Below are positions 20,106 through 32,384 of a stretch of 64,000 nucleotides of DNA, piece after piece. The stretch is from Gnetum montanum (lineage: Eukaryota; Streptophyta; Gnetopsida; Gnetales; Gnetaceae). The DNA lies in assembly GCA_015680685.1 (NCBI GenBank), contig MNCI01005332.1, forward strand, positions 1 to 64,000, in the 5' to 3' direction. How positions within the stretch are numbered: the stretch's first letter is position 1; each line of letters starts with the position of its first letter. Position numbers and translations under genes: made by a program. The notes beneath the pieces are model-generated. The model searched no databases. It was not told the DNA's origin and was given only the letters and a program-made list of their open reading frames with translations.

Positions 20106-21300
20106 TTAGCATTGGTGGCCATCTCCCCCATGACTAAGTTGGAAGGAGGAGATCTGAAATAATGAGCAGGGTTGTCCATTGATAGAGGTAATGTTAGTAC
20201 TAGGTGTTTTGGGCATATGGAAAGGTTTGGTTTGTTGGATGTTGTCCAATAATTTCTTATCCGAGCTTCTAGATTTATAGATCATCATGGCCCATGAATG
20301 AAAAGTTTCATGAATGATATAAGGTCCTTCCCATAGCACTTGAAATTTAGTTTGTTATGGCACATGTGCAGGATTCCAATAAAGAACCCTATCTCCTGGT
20401 TGGTATTTGACTTTTCTAATTTTGAGGTCATGACATTGTTTGTTGAAGGCCTTGTACAGTTCGTTTGATGATAGGGTGGCTAATCAGTTTTCATCTAGAA
20501 AGTTAAGGTTCATTAATTGTTCTTTCTGTGCTAAACTGAGGTCAAGGTTAAGGTCACATGCTATAGATAGTGTACAGAGCTCAGCTTGGATAGGAAGTAT
20601 TAGAAGTTTACCATCCAAAAACTCATAGGGAGAATAGCCTATAGGGAGTTTCCATGTGCAGCGGTAGGCCCAAAGAGCATTATTCAATTTGGTGCTCCAG
20701 TCTCGCCTATATTTGCTAATGGTTTGTGTCAAAATTTTTGTGATTTTCCTATTGGTAACTTCGGCTTGACCATTCACTTAAGGATGATATGGTGTAGTCA
20801 GTTTATGCCCAACTCCTAAGTGTTGCATCAACTTCCAAAAATTCAAACCTATAAAATGTGTACCATTATTAGAAATAAGAGCATGAGGCACACCAAACGT
20901 ATTTATGATTTGTTGTTGAAAAAATTGTGCAGCAGTAGATGATGTATAGTCAGTAATGGCGGTTGCTTCTGCCCATTTTATAAAATAGTCAATAGCAACA
21001 ACAATGTATGCTTTTCCAATGGACATCAGTGTAATAGGCCCCATAAAATCAATACCCCATATGTTGAAGGGTTCTAAGAGCTGAATCCATTATTGTGGAC
21101 CCTCCATTCTAGCAGTCATTCCCCCATCATGTTGGAAGTTCTCACAAGATTGGACAAAATGATGGGTGTTTCAAAATAATGTAGGTCAATAATATCCTAC
21201 AGGCAAGATTTTAATAGTTGTTCATCTTCTAGTGTAATGACCCCCACAAGGGTCCTCATGAGCATCTTGAAGAACTTGTAATTGATCTGCATCAGGAACA
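20106..21300 (-). pseudogene. integrase of Athila-type element 2
   Basis: The zinc-binding segment has DAHEDPCGGH (about 21260). The core has WGIDFMGPITL (first Asp), FIKWAEAT, then ALISNNGTHF, where the second catalytic Asp is Asn, and NGQAEVTNRKI with the catalytic Glu kept (20777). The C-terminal part reads YSPYEFLDGK and LWEGPYII, ending at 20106. No chromodomain is seen, as usual for Athila/Tat elements. Stops separate the zinc finger, core and C-terminal pieces. Confidence 0.85.
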
Positions 21301-21509
21301 CACCATTGGACCAAGTCATCGAAACACACTTTGTAAATCTGTCTATTGATTTCCATGAAATGTTTGACTTGGTGGAGAAACTATTGTTTCTTTTTAACGT
21401 CCAGCCCTTGTTGTGTTTCTTATGTGAGAAGATAAGTAAGAATGCTACTATACCAATTTGTATTTATGGATGATTGATTTTTTATTACACCTGCAAAGAG
21501 GAGTTCATC

Positions 21510-22100
21510 AGGGAAGCAATTAGAAATTGGGCATTCATCCTCTTTATTGTCCCATCACAACCAAGATAAATGATCGACAACAACATTCTCGATGCCTCGA
21601 CGATCTACTATTGTGAGATCGAACTCTTGTAAGATCACCAACTGTCATATGATGCGAGGGCTCACCATTAATTTATTCATAAGGAACGAAGTCACACTAT
21701 GATTTGTATGTACAAATACCTTATAGCCTAATACATAGTGCCTAAATTTTTCTAGTGCAAACACCATGGCTATTAACTCTTTTTCTGTTGTGGTATAGTT
21801 AAGTTGTGCACCAGCAATACTTTAACTTGCACTGTGAATGTAATAGGGACATTTGTGGTCATCTAACTGTGTAAGTACGACTCTTAAAGAAGCAAAATTA
21901 GATGCATCAATCATTATATGGAACGGTTTGGACCAATCAAGAAATTGTAGAATGGGTGTTTCTACGAGCTTTTGCTTTAAGGTTTGGAAAGCTATATCAC
22001 ATTCCTTGGTCCATTCAAAGAATATGTCCTTTTTTGTTAATTCTACCAATGGTTTTGTAATCTTCAAAAAGTTCTCAATGAGGCATCTATAAAACCCAAT
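21510..22100 (-). pseudogene. RNase H of Athila-type element 2
   Basis: Minus-strand text includes FEWTKECDIAFQTLKQKL, PFHIMIDASNFA (first catalytic Asp), KELMAMVFALEKFRHY (the Glu block), VFVHTNHSV (Asp changed to Asn) and NVVVDHLSWL (last Asp). This domain is missing from element 1. Two stops and one changed catalytic residue indicate decay. Confidence 0.8.
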
Positions 22101-23060
22101 ATGTTCAAGGAATGATTGAACATGTTTTACAGTTTTAGGTTGATTAGTGATTCCTTGGATGAATTTAATTTTTTTAGGATCTACCTCTATCCCTATTTGT
22201 AAAATTTTATGACCTAATACAATGCCCTCTTAGACCATTAAGTGGCTTTTTGCTAATTGAGCCTTAGGTTTGTTTCAACACATTGTTTCAGTACTTGCTC
22301 TAATCGGTCCAATGATTGTTCAAAGTTTTCCTCATAGGTGGAGAAATCATCAATAAAACCTCCACACCATTCCCTATTTACTACTGAAATATACTAAGAA
22401 CCAAGTGCTGAAATGTGGCTGGAGCATTGCACACGCTAAATGACATATGCCTATATGCAAATGTTCCCCAAGGACTTGTAAATGTAGTTTTGGCTTGGCC
22501 TTTTGGTGCTATTTGGATTTGATTGTACCCACTGTAACCATCCAGAGAACTATAATAACAATGCCCTGCAATGGTATTTAAGACTTGGTTAACGAATGAT
22601 AATGGGAAATGATCTTTAAATGTTGCCATGTTTAGTAGACTAAAGTCTATACACACCCTCCATTTACCATGATTTTTAGGTAAAATGACTAATGGACTAA
22701 CCCATTCACTGTCAACAGTGGGGTAGATGAACTTGGCCTTCAGAAGTTGTTCAATTTCTTCCTTAACTACTTGCTTAAGCTTTGGGTTCAGTCGTCTCTA
22801 TGGTTGTTATCGAGGCTTCATAGATGGGTTAGTGTAAATTCTATGTTGACATATCCTAGGATCTATTCTGGTTAATTTGGGATATGACCAAGCAAAGGCT
22901 TTTGACCTTTTTTTTACCATCTTCAGTAGTCTTTCTTTTTGTTGAGGAGTGAGCTTAGCATTAATGATTATCAATTTTTCATTCTTGAGAAATGCATACT
23001 CCATATCGGTGGGCAATGTTTTCAATTCAAGGGGCTCTTTCTTAAACTTGTCAAGGATTC
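22100..23060 (-). pseudogene. reverse transcriptase of Athila-type element 2
   Basis: Blocks in order: AWSYPKLTRIDPRICQHRI (linker), LVILPKN-like fingers (about 22690), ATFKDHFPLSFVNQ, SSLDGYSGYNQIQIAP (first Asp), TTFTSPWGTFAYRHM, CNAPATFQ, and IDDFSTY (YxDD-box equivalent) after a frameshift near 22360. Frame changes and stops break it repeatedly. It is closest to the RT of element 1. Confidence 0.85.
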
Positions 23061-23399
23061 CAACTTCCCCTAGTTGATATTTTTAGTGTCAGTACTTGGA
23101 AGTTGATGATGGACTTGTTCCAATGCATCTATGCTATCAATATAGGTACAAGTCAAGCTCTTAGTTGGTTCCATGCATAAAATTGAATTACTCTCTAAGT
23201 GAGTTATCAAGCACTGGGTGTCTTCCTATCTTGTGGCTATTGCATACAAGAATCTTTGTATGTCAGTTACTTGTGCACACTAGTTGCATGCAGGCAATGT
23301 TAAGCATTGTACAAACTAGGACTTCTACACGCAGTTGCACCCTATGTCACTGTATGCAATGCATGAAAATTTCTTCTTCTCGATCCTCCCAAATGCATT

Positions 23400-23720
23400 T
23401 TTTTATATCTCTAGGGAAAGATCATGTATTCCTAGGTGGGCATTAATTGTACTTAGCCATGCTCTTCCCATTATGATTGGGAAGTCCCCATTGTAGTGGT
23501 TAACTGGGATCACTAAGAAATCGGCTAGATACGACCACCCAAAAACAGTGGTGACAATGTCCTCCACTAGTCCTAATGGAATAGTGATGGACTGGTCAGT
23601 CAACTCTAAATGAATGTTACTCTTCTTTAGCGGAGGCAAGTTTCAAGCTTTATACATTTCTTGGGAGATCAAATTAATACCAAAACATGAATCCAAAAGA
23701 GCTTTGCAAGGCACATTTCC
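23400..23720 (-). pseudogene. aspartic protease of Athila-type element 2
   Basis: Active site LLDSCFGINLISQEM on the minus strand (Gly of DSG changed to Cys), followed after a stop by LPPLKKSNIHLELTDQSI, GLVEDIVTTVFGW and DFPIIMGRAWLS. Equivalent blocks occur in elements 1 and 3. Confidence 0.8.
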
Positions 23721-24199
23721 AGAAATTTACAAATAAATAAGAGGACTTTTAGGATTAGAGAGTTTCCTAGGAAGACAGACAGCTTTAATCTAATCAATGA
23801 TGGCATGGGTTAATATGACAGTGTGCGTTGAGTATGGTTTTTGGTTTGAAGGAAGCTCCAAAGATTCAAATGATGATGAGGTGTTTAGATAATTAGCTGC
23901 TTGTGGTTGTAAGGACTTAGTTGAACCGTTGGTTCTAAAGAAAGGTCTTTTCTTTGATTGATTGTCTGAACCAATAGTAGGTTAAAGATCAACAACCCTT
24001 GTAGCATTATGTTACTACAACTAGGCAAGAAGATTGCCCTGCATAGTTGGAGTAGGTGGTAATGGAGCCAAGGATAGAAGAGATGTAGATGGATGAGAAG
24101 GGTAGTACGTATGTGAGGCATCACTCTTAGAAGAAGACGTTCTATAGTAGTCGGGGGTCTGGTAGTGAGGCTGAAGAACAACTTGGCTAGTAGAATTAC

Positions 24200-26260
24200 A
24201 TGGAGAGATCAACTACTGAATGTAATACCCATATGGATCAGGTTGATGGTAAGGGTACTGTTGATGTGGTAGTGGCATTCCCCATGATTGTGGATGTTGC
24301 CACTATTGATATTGTTCATTCAGTTGTGGTGGAGTTCCACTCGGATAATATGTCAAGGGTTGGTGGAACTGCCTTGGGTTACCTTGAGGATAAGGTAACC
24401 TTCTTGGTGTTTTCCGTCTATTTAACCATGGGTTTAGTGCATACACCCTAGAATCTTGCAGATGTGATACTACTAAGCAACATCCCTTAGGATGGTCATA
24501 TTGGCATATCTCACATCCACCATCATTGTCTATGTTTGAATCCACAACCTCTTCAATGATGACAAGTTTGCCCTTGTTACTTACATACTTAGCTTCTTTC
24601 TTTTTCCTTCTCTCTTGGTCACTACTTTGTTCTCTAGACTCCTCTACTATTTTTAAGATAGTTTGAAATTTTTCATCTAATGAGTTCCACATTTGAGCAA
24701 CCTTTGTTGATACTTTTGACACAAATTTTTGAATAGGCAAAGTCTTTCTATTCATCATCTCTTCAAGTGGTGACTCTTCTTCATTTTCACAAAATCTAAT
24801 TTCCTTCTTTAAGAGGGAAGGATCTCTATTATACTTCTCCGCACTTTCTCTTTTCCTCAACTTGTCCTCATCATTGGCAACTTACTCCAATAATCTTTGT
24901 ATTTGATGGGCTCTGAGATCAAATAGCCTTCCTTGGGCATAAGTCCCAAGGGTTGTTCTCATTTTGTACCTAAGCCCATCTACAAGGTGGCATAGTTGTT
25001 CCTTTTGTGAGTGACCATGGCTAAGGAAATGATGTAATAATGAATAATATCAGCCCATGGCAGCATCCAAGGGTTCGTTTCCTCCTTGTTTCCATCCTTG
25101 GATTTTCTTACGTAAGTTGAACACTCATGAGTATGTTTGATACTTATCATTGAATAGCTCCAACATGGTACTCCATCGATGAATGGATTCGAGTTCTAAG
25201 GACTAGTATTAGCTTTCTGCTTGCTTGATCAATGTTTGTAAAAATAACTTTAGCTTTTGCCACTTTTTTTCTATATTCTACAAGGCACATGCATCATGAA
25301 ATGCTTGTAAATGATTTTTAGGATCAACATTGTATTCCCATTTAAATTGTGGGATGTTATTCATGTCTAGTCTTTTGATCCTACTATCTTTCTAGTGCCT
25401 TGTTAGGATCCTAATAGCCTCTGTTATATTTAACATACTTCAAGTTATGAGTAGGGGTTCATCATGATCATGTTGCCTATGGTGTCTATGATGCCTATGC
25501 TATTTCCTACTCTCCCTTCTTTTGGGATGTGTCTCTTTGGAATGCCCTCACTCCCTTTCTCTACTATTTTTTCGATGATTTCTATTTTGTCTACCATTGT
25601 CCTCATGATCTCACCCTCTACGACTACATTCAGATCTCGAAGAAGAGGGTGAAGATGATGATGAAGGTGAAGAGGAAGGAGGACTGTCACCATGACAACG
25701 CTTGTCACATTCTCTTTGGTGGTCATGGCCTTGATCATGGTCACTATTAAAATGTCCATCCTTGTCATGTGTTCGTGTTCCTTTTTTGAACCCTTTGTGT
25801 CCATTAGTACCAGAACCTGGATTATGAATAATTGAGTGAAGTATCTAGTACTTAGCTCCTTGACCAAAGTCAAGAGAGGAACATCATTTTTTGAAAAACC
25901 TCTCAAGGTAGGTTCATCATCATCATTTTCACTTAGGATATACAGGACATCCTGAGACCACTTCCCCTTCATAGATTCATAATGTCTCTTCTATTGTAGA
26001 TCCCTTTGGAATTGTGCCTCTATGGGTTGATACTCTCTCTAGTCTTATTCATGCATAACATACTCTAGCTGTAAGTACAACATACCAATTTGTGTGAGCG
26101 CACGAAGAAGCATGCTCAAAATTGAGTGATTGTAAGGTAGCACTATGTTACCTTCTAAATCATGCCATCATAGCTATTCATCCTAGTGGAGGATAAAGGT
26201 AAAGATTGGTATATACTCATCAGGATGAGCGTATATCATGCGAAACTATTAGGGCACCGA
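24200..26260 (-). pseudogene. gag of Athila-type element 2
   Basis: Pieces at 25972-25445 (SLKGKWSQDV-like N-terminal region) and 24860-24303 (KRESAEKYNRDPSLL, basic KKEAKY region, then CEICQYDHPKGCC, a zinc-knuckle-like motif). Capsid-like text also lies between them but is broken by stops. The C-terminal part is Pro/Gln-rich (YYPSGTPPQLN), as in element 3. Position directly after the PBS supports gag. Confidence 0.7.
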
Positions 26261-26461
26261 CGGATCATCATGTGCACCCCACCTTCGATTGTTCATGGTA
26301 TCAAACCTAGTTGATGAAGCACTCTGATAAGAGGAAGGAGACATGATTGATTACTTAGTGTGTAGTACTCTTTTCTAGTGATTGTAGGATTGCTAACTCT
26401 AAGGGTTTGTTCTAATGATGGAAGGATTTCTTAAGTTCTAATTAGTGCACAAACAACAAAA

Positions 26462-26479
26462 TCCCCAATAACAGTGCCA
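26462..26479 (-). other. primer binding site, tRNA-Asp type (element 2)
   Basis: The plus strand tccccaataacagtgcca differs from the plant tRNA-Asp 3' end by five transitions. It is one base from the LTR edge, as in element 1. Confidence 0.65.
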
Positions 26480-27340
26480 ATGATGAGTGGTGAGGTATCC
26501 CTATGCCCAACCATATGAATACGAGTGTTTACACACAATTTTATTGAACTCCTAGGATTAAGTACTTATGCGCCTACATAGAACAAGGATGAGTTATGCA
26601 GTCATTGTCTTCCCAAGCTTACTTAAAAGGCATGATTGTATGGTTAAGTAAACTTGACGTGTATGATTTTTATGTTTTTTTCTTTTATATTTACTATCCT
26701 AGTATCCTAAGTGTGTGCAATGAAAATACTTAATTAACTAATGGATTTTGTGACTCTAATGTGAATCAAATCCTAACACCAGCATCTATTCCCACTCTCC
26801 GGACACATCCTAAACCAATGTAAGACTAATGGGATTACCAAAAGGTAGTCGCTACTGGGTTACCAAGTGTTCCACATATGCTTGAAGTGGTTGCGCTAAG
26901 TGTGCTAATTCATTGATAATTGATAATTCATAATTCTATGGAAATAAAATNCGAAGTGGTTGCACTAAGTGTGCTAATTCATTGATAATTGATAATTAAT
27001 AATTCTATGGAAATAAAATTAATTAACTACTAAAAGCATCAAATAACTAGTAAACAACATTAAATGCAATAATTAAGCTATTCTGAATGTTGCAAGGTTT
27101 ATCACAAAGTTCGTCTTTATTTCTGGACACAAGGTATGCTTAGGTACACAATGCTCAAATAAAGATCCATTCACTCTATGAATCCTACTGCGAGCATTTA
27201 GAAATAATTCTAGCTTTGGAATAGAAAAATTGCAAGAGTGCGGNAATTAGAAATAATTCTAGCTTTGGAATAGAAAAATTGCAAGAGTGCGGCTAAGGGA
27301 TTGAAAAACTAACCCCCCAAGACCAAGCGCCCCTATCTCT

Positions 27341-27348
27341 TATTTATA
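27341..27348 (-). promoter_or_regulatory. TATA box of element 2 LTR
   Basis: TATAAATA on the minus strand in the context GGCTATAAATAAGAG, conserved in the 3' LTR. Confidence 0.6.
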
Positions 27349-27394
27349 GCCAATGAGATAGGCTCCAACATTGCGTGTCTGATGTTGCTTGGCC

Positions 27395-27475
27395 CATCCG
27401 ATATCACGAATCCAATATCAAGGATTCGATATCATGGGTTTGATATCATGGGTCTGATATCAGATCGCTTATTTG
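27395..27475. repeat. GATATC-type short repeats in element 2 LTR
   Basis: About six spaced copies of gatatca/ccaatatca, variously oriented because GATATC is its own complement, immediately upstream of the TATA box in element sense. They are decayed but traceable in the 3' LTR (18085-18170). Confidence 0.75.
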
Positions 27476-27599
27476 GTGATGCATCACATAGGTTAAAAGA
27501 TATGAGGTACAACTATAGATGTACAAAAAGTGGTACAGTAAACCAAAAGAGGATGGGATAGCTAAATGTATTAATTGCATTAGGTTTTGTTGATCATGG

Positions 27600-27900
27600 T
27601 ACAAGGAAAGTGAATGAGAGTTTTACTAGTGAATTCAGTTTGACCATTTGACTAAGGGTAGTAAGGTAAAAAATGATTGAGTGATATGATATGTAGAACA
27701 AAAATCAGCTACCTCTTTACATTTAAACCAATGTTCATATTTAATTATAATTTGGAGAGGTGCATTAAAGTAGGTGATGATATGATCAAGAATGATAGGA
27801 AAAATGAAATGAGACTTTACGAAATGCAAAGGAACAATTTCCATATATTTAATAAACTATTTCATAGTAGTTAGAATAAATTAGAATCCATCAAATGAGG
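27600..27900 (-). pseudogene. integrase remnant of D-prime
   Basis: Minus-strand text includes FIFPIILDHIITYFNAPLQII, IKYEHWFKCKEVADFC and ITQSFFTLL, then after a frame change SNGQTE, giving the second-Asp (here Lys-Tyr) and Glu regions of a gypsy integrase core. The reading stops where the element 2 LTR begins, soon after the core. About 27900-28620 is probably further decayed integrase and linker, with no clear motif. Confidence 0.65.
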
Positions 27901-28619
27901 GAGGAGTATTAATACCAATGAGGTCTAGGCTACATTTTTACAAAGTTCATATGATCTAAGATATGTGAAGTTCTTAAAAAGAAGCATAGATTAGTGGTTC
28001 TTAACATGGTTAGCCAAAGAGTGTAACCCTAAGTGTCCACTACAAAACTCTTGAATAAACTTGATCAAGGACTATCTTAGAATTAGCAGTGTTAACTCAA
28101 AATAGATGAACAACCATAGTAGAAAATCGATATAGAATATTATGATTCACTAAAGGAAAATGTTGACTATGTTTATGTAAAGCTTCCTTTTAGGCATGCA
28201 TCAGATGACTACGAGTTTCACTAGTAGTGAGATAATGAAGAATATTAGCATACTTGTGGTTTCATCATCCATGTGGATAGCATTGATTGAGATGCCAAGA
28301 GATTGTGTGATAGGAATTAAGCAAACAGAGTGTACAAGTTAATCATGTATTGTAGATGGATCACCATGAATTACAAATGTTTCCAAAGCATCAACTAGCA
28401 TGTTTTAGAATGCAAAATATGACTTAAGGTATAAACTGAAAATGAAGAAATAAGTTTTTTAGCTATTTGTAGATAAGGAACAAGATGAAGAGCTTTATAG
28501 TTATATTCACCATTGACTTGTTTTATGATGAAGTATGAATCATCATAAATAGTAATAGTTCTAACTTNGATGAAGTATGAATCATCATAAATAGTAATAG
28601 TTCTAACTTGATGTTATAA

Positions 28620-29097
28620 AGTTAACAAGAGATTGTGAATTAGAGCCTCGTATTTAGCTACATTATTAGTACATGAAAAGTCAAGTTTATAAGCCTTGTA
28701 ACGAATCTATCTAGGAGGAAGAAAGAGAATGCATACTATATTAGATATAAAGAAATTATGAGCTCAATTGAAATGAAGAACATTTAAGTTACACATATCA
28801 TCATATAAGCTATTAATAATATCATTTAGAAGAAGAGATTAGATCAGCTATAGCTTGACCTTTGATAAAGTGTTGAGATAGATAATAAAGATTAAAATCA
28901 ATAAGAAAAGTTTTCCAAAAATCTAATAAAGGACTATTAAAAGGATTATTAGCAATTGTTTTATGAATATTGTCTTTGCAAATGATAAACACTTCAACAT
29001 TTACGAGATCATACATTCAATTCTTAACAATGAAGATAAAACTTAGATAAAAATTTTTGATGTTCAAATATCTAATCTCATAATTTAAGAAATGGTG
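28620..29097 (-). pseudogene. RNase H remnant of D-prime, left part
   Basis: Contains NYEIRYLNIK, VEVFIICKDN and FNLYYLSQHFIKGQAIADL, the latter matching IGQSSTKGQAIADQL of element D. It is the continuation of the segment at 32385-32620, the two being separated by the solo LTR. Confidence 0.7.
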
Positions 29098-29102
29098 GGA
29101 TA
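29098..29102. repeat. target-site duplication GGATA, left copy
   Basis: Five bases directly left of the solo LTR start; the same five follow its end at 32380-32384. Confidence 0.8.
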
Positions 29103-32100
29103 TGTAACATCCTCCTTCCTACCCTTAGGATAAAGAACATTACGTTAGGTAACAATGAGTAAAAAAGGTTGGTCATAGCAAAGTAATGAAATTGATTCAT
29201 TCTAACATAGCAAAAGTATGGTTAAGCCATGGCTTAGAGGAAGAAAAGATTAAATGATAAGATAATGAGAAGGAATTATATCTTTTAATAGTAACATGAA
29301 TATATATACAAGTAATAAGATTTAAATTATAAGCAACCACTCAAAGAAACCTTACATCAATAACATCATAAATTCCATAATGATCTCATCTAAAACATCT
29401 TACATAAAGAAGTATGGTAAGTTCTCATTGTTAATACATAATTCATAATCTATGTAAAGATACTATAAAAGACTAAGCACATAAATTAAATTAATATCCA
29501 TCAACTTATGAAATAAAAATTATAATTCCAAGTAACATATAATTTCATCTTGTATTATGAGCATCTCCTAGGTACCACATGTACTTCATGCTCTTCTTAG
29601 CATAGAGTATTTGTACACAAAAAAAAATTATCAACTATTGCTAAGTGAGTAACCTTGACACCATCTTCTGTCTGAATCAAGAATAGGTCTCATGAAGGCT
29701 AGGTAGGGCATGACAACCTACAAAATAATCAATGCAAGGCATATCCAAACATACAACCACTATAACATCTAAGATCATCCATTGTAAACATGCCAAATTT
29801 CCAATGTCATGAATTTATCAATGCAAAGAATATCCAAACACACAACCACGATAACATCTAAGATCATCCATTGCAATCATGCTAAAAATCCAATGTCATG
29901 CATCTATCAATGCAAAGAATATCCAAGCACACCACCACCATAAACATCCAAAATCATCCATCAACATGCAACTAAGAATCCACAAACATGCCAAAAACCT
30001 AATGCCACATAACTATCCAACAAGAATGAGATTAATCCATTTGACCATTACAACGGTCCACAACCATGCCAAAAATCCAATGTCAATTAATTATCCAAAA
30101 AGTATGGGATTAATCCATCTAACCATCACAATGGTCCACAACCAACATCTATCCACTCCACCCATTAACTGAACAAACATGGAGGCTAGCACACACTACA
30201 CTCAACGTCAATGTGTATCAAGTTATCATGAATACTTTCAAATTTCCAAATCAAGGTTTGTAACAAAATAGCAAATTACTATGAGCATGGATTTATTATT
30301 AGTCTCAATGAATCAAGGTGGTCCCTATGGATCTCCACCAATATTTGAATCAAGATTCTCCTTGTGGATCCCCACTAAGGTTCCTAAACATGTTGGTTCT
30401 AGAGGTGTCCCTATGGATACCTACGTCTAGTGTTCTAGAGAAACCAACCAAACAGGACCAATGAGCCATGGATCACCCTCTCCTACTAGATGGGGTCTAA
30501 AGTAAGAGCCACATTGGTGCACTGATAGTGGGATCAATCATACAAAAAATTAGCTCTAGAAAGCCTCATCTCCAATTGGCCACAAACTTGGTGCTAGCTC
30601 CATCATTCAAACACACAACAAACAATAAAATCATGGCATCATCTAGCCATCTCACAATCATCCAAAGATGTCAAAACAACATTGATGATGAAGGAACTCA
30701 ACACCATTTTTACATAAGACAACAAAAGGACCATCAATCCAACATGTCATAGCACAATCCAAATCCCAACAATCTAACATGTTCCACAATAATTCCAAGA
30801 TCAACAATTTGGCATGTCCCAAGAAATGCAATGGTACAAGAATACAAAAAAATCCAATTCAAGAGATCCCTAAGAATCCAACAAAATGAAATTCAAGAAA
30901 TCTAAATCCTCTAAAATTTCAACACCCAATCACAAGACCAAGCTTAATAAAATACAAGCCCTAAATGTCCAAAGATTCATGATCAATTAAAAGTCATATC
31001 CTATCAAAAATTTGTAATGGGTAATTCCTACAATAAATTCAAAAGAGATATATAAATGCTAAGGATCAAAATCAGAAAATGATATACATCTTACAAAAAC
31101 TTTACTAGAATTCAACATCTCAAACTATGATTTACAAGATAATAGGCAAACTGAACAACCATAAATAAATTTCCCATAACTCACAAAAATTTCTTCTTAA
31201 GTAATAATTCAAATAAAAGATAATATCCATACTTAGTTACTGTAAAAATATTTAAACAATTATATATTCACATCAATAGATATTAGTCCAACATTATAAC
31301 CAATTGGAAACAGAGACAAAATGAGTGACTACTAGTAAATCTCATATAACTCTATCAAACGATTATCTTTTTAAATCCTCCCATTTTGGTTGAAAACATA
31401 ACATCCACATTTAAGTCTCATAAAACTTTTAGAATAAACCAAGCTATATATATGGAGATATCAATAGATGAATATCTGTATCAGATTTCTACATAAATTC
31501 AAACAACCCCAANCAGATATTCATCTATTGATATCTCCATATATATAGCTTGGTTTATTCTAAAAGTTTTATGAGACTTAAATGTGGATGTTATGTTTTC
31601 AACCAAAATTGGAGGATTTAAAAAGATAATCGTTTGATAGAGTTATATGAGATTTACTAGTAGTCACTCATTTTGTCTCTGTTTCCAATTGGTTATAATG
31701 TTGGACTAATATCTATTGATGTGAATATATAATTGTTTAAATATTTTTACANTTTGGTGAACTAAAACAACCATGAAAAGGGGACCAAGATTACTCACCT
31801 AGAATGTTGGTAGCTTCTGTTTCTTGAATCTTCCCATGTGCTCCCTAGACCAACAAGCTCCTCACACTCCTCCAAACTAGTATCTCTCCAACCCAAGAGC
31901 TAAGAGGCCAAGAATTCTTGGGTTAAGGGAGTATGTGTGGTTCTTATAAGCTTTTAACCTACTCCATCTAAGCCCAACCCATGTGACCTAGCTACCCTCT
32001 TTCATCTACCTCCAAGATCCATGTGACTCATCTACCTTTCTTCCCTTTCATCTAAGTAATAACCAAGTTAAAATTAAAATTACAAAGTCCATAGATAAAT

Positions 32101-32379
32101 CACATGTCATGCCATCATAGCCATACTATGCCCCTACCATAGCCTTCATGAAAACTTACTAGAACTCATTCACCTAATTAGTGCACACCAGTGATAGGTA
32201 AAAATAATTAATCATGCATAATGATAAAAATAAGTAAACATGAGTAATAAAAATTTATCATATGGTAAGAAAAATTAAATATGCATATAAAAATTAATAT
32301 TAATCTTAATAACAAGCCTTAACCCTTCTGCATAGAAGGAAAAAGGTTATTAACCTTTACTAAAATACAGGTTGTTATA
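29103..32379. mobile_element. solo LTR of a gypsy-type element, about 3.3 kb
   Basis: Begins TGTAACATCC and ends GGTTGTTATA (a CA to TA change), flanked by GGATA on both sides. No gag, pol, PBS or polypurine tract lies inside. The target is the RNase H region of D-prime, and the reading on both sides becomes continuous if the LTR and one GGATA are disregarded. About 240 bases near 31514-31751 are an inverted copy of 31245-31481 between single Ns and are probably artefact, so the real LTR is nearer 3.0 kb. It includes an ATCCAA/CATGCC-rich stretch at 29710-30130 with weak internal repetition. Element orientation is uncertain. Confidence 0.85.
31245..31752. other. inverted duplication bounded by single Ns (likely assembly artefact)
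   Basis: 31514-31751 is the reverse complement of 31245-31481, with single Ns at 31513 and 31752. Same pattern as 7410-7920. Confidence 0.8.
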
Positions 32380-32384
32380 GGATA
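32380..32384. repeat. target-site duplication GGATA, right copy
   Basis: Identical to 29098-29102 and directly after the LTR end. Confidence 0.8.

Larger units (their letters stand above)
17613..27488 (-). mobile_element. Ty3/gypsy Athila-type retrotransposon 2 (both LTRs present)
   Basis: Minus-strand order: 5' LTR 27488-26481, PBS 26479-26462, gag about 26260-24200, protease 23720-23400, RT 23060-22100, RNase H 22070-21510, integrase 21300-20106, a 1.9-kb non-coding stretch, a short polypurine tract (18186-18182) and the 3' LTR (18181-17613, left end in the gap). The two LTRs differ by many substitutions and small indels, so insertion is old. All genes carry stops. Its 5' LTR end abuts integrase sequence of the older D-prime element, into which it inserted. 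No env-like third ORF is visible between integrase and the 3' LTR. Confidence 0.9.
26481..27488 (-). repeat. 5' LTR of Athila-type element 2
   Basis: Bounded by TG (26481) and CA (27487-27488). Its length (1008) includes two short duplicated stretches around single Ns at 26951 and 27244 that look like assembly joins. On the minus strand: GATATC-type repeats (27475-27395), TATAAATA (27348-27341), then the transcribed part. Confidence 0.85.

Noticed and set aside
29710-30170. Possible tandem or CRISPR-like array of aaatccaatgtcatg units
   Set aside because: Units are irregular, with no constant spacer length; weak internal repetition of the solo LTR is a sufficient explanation.
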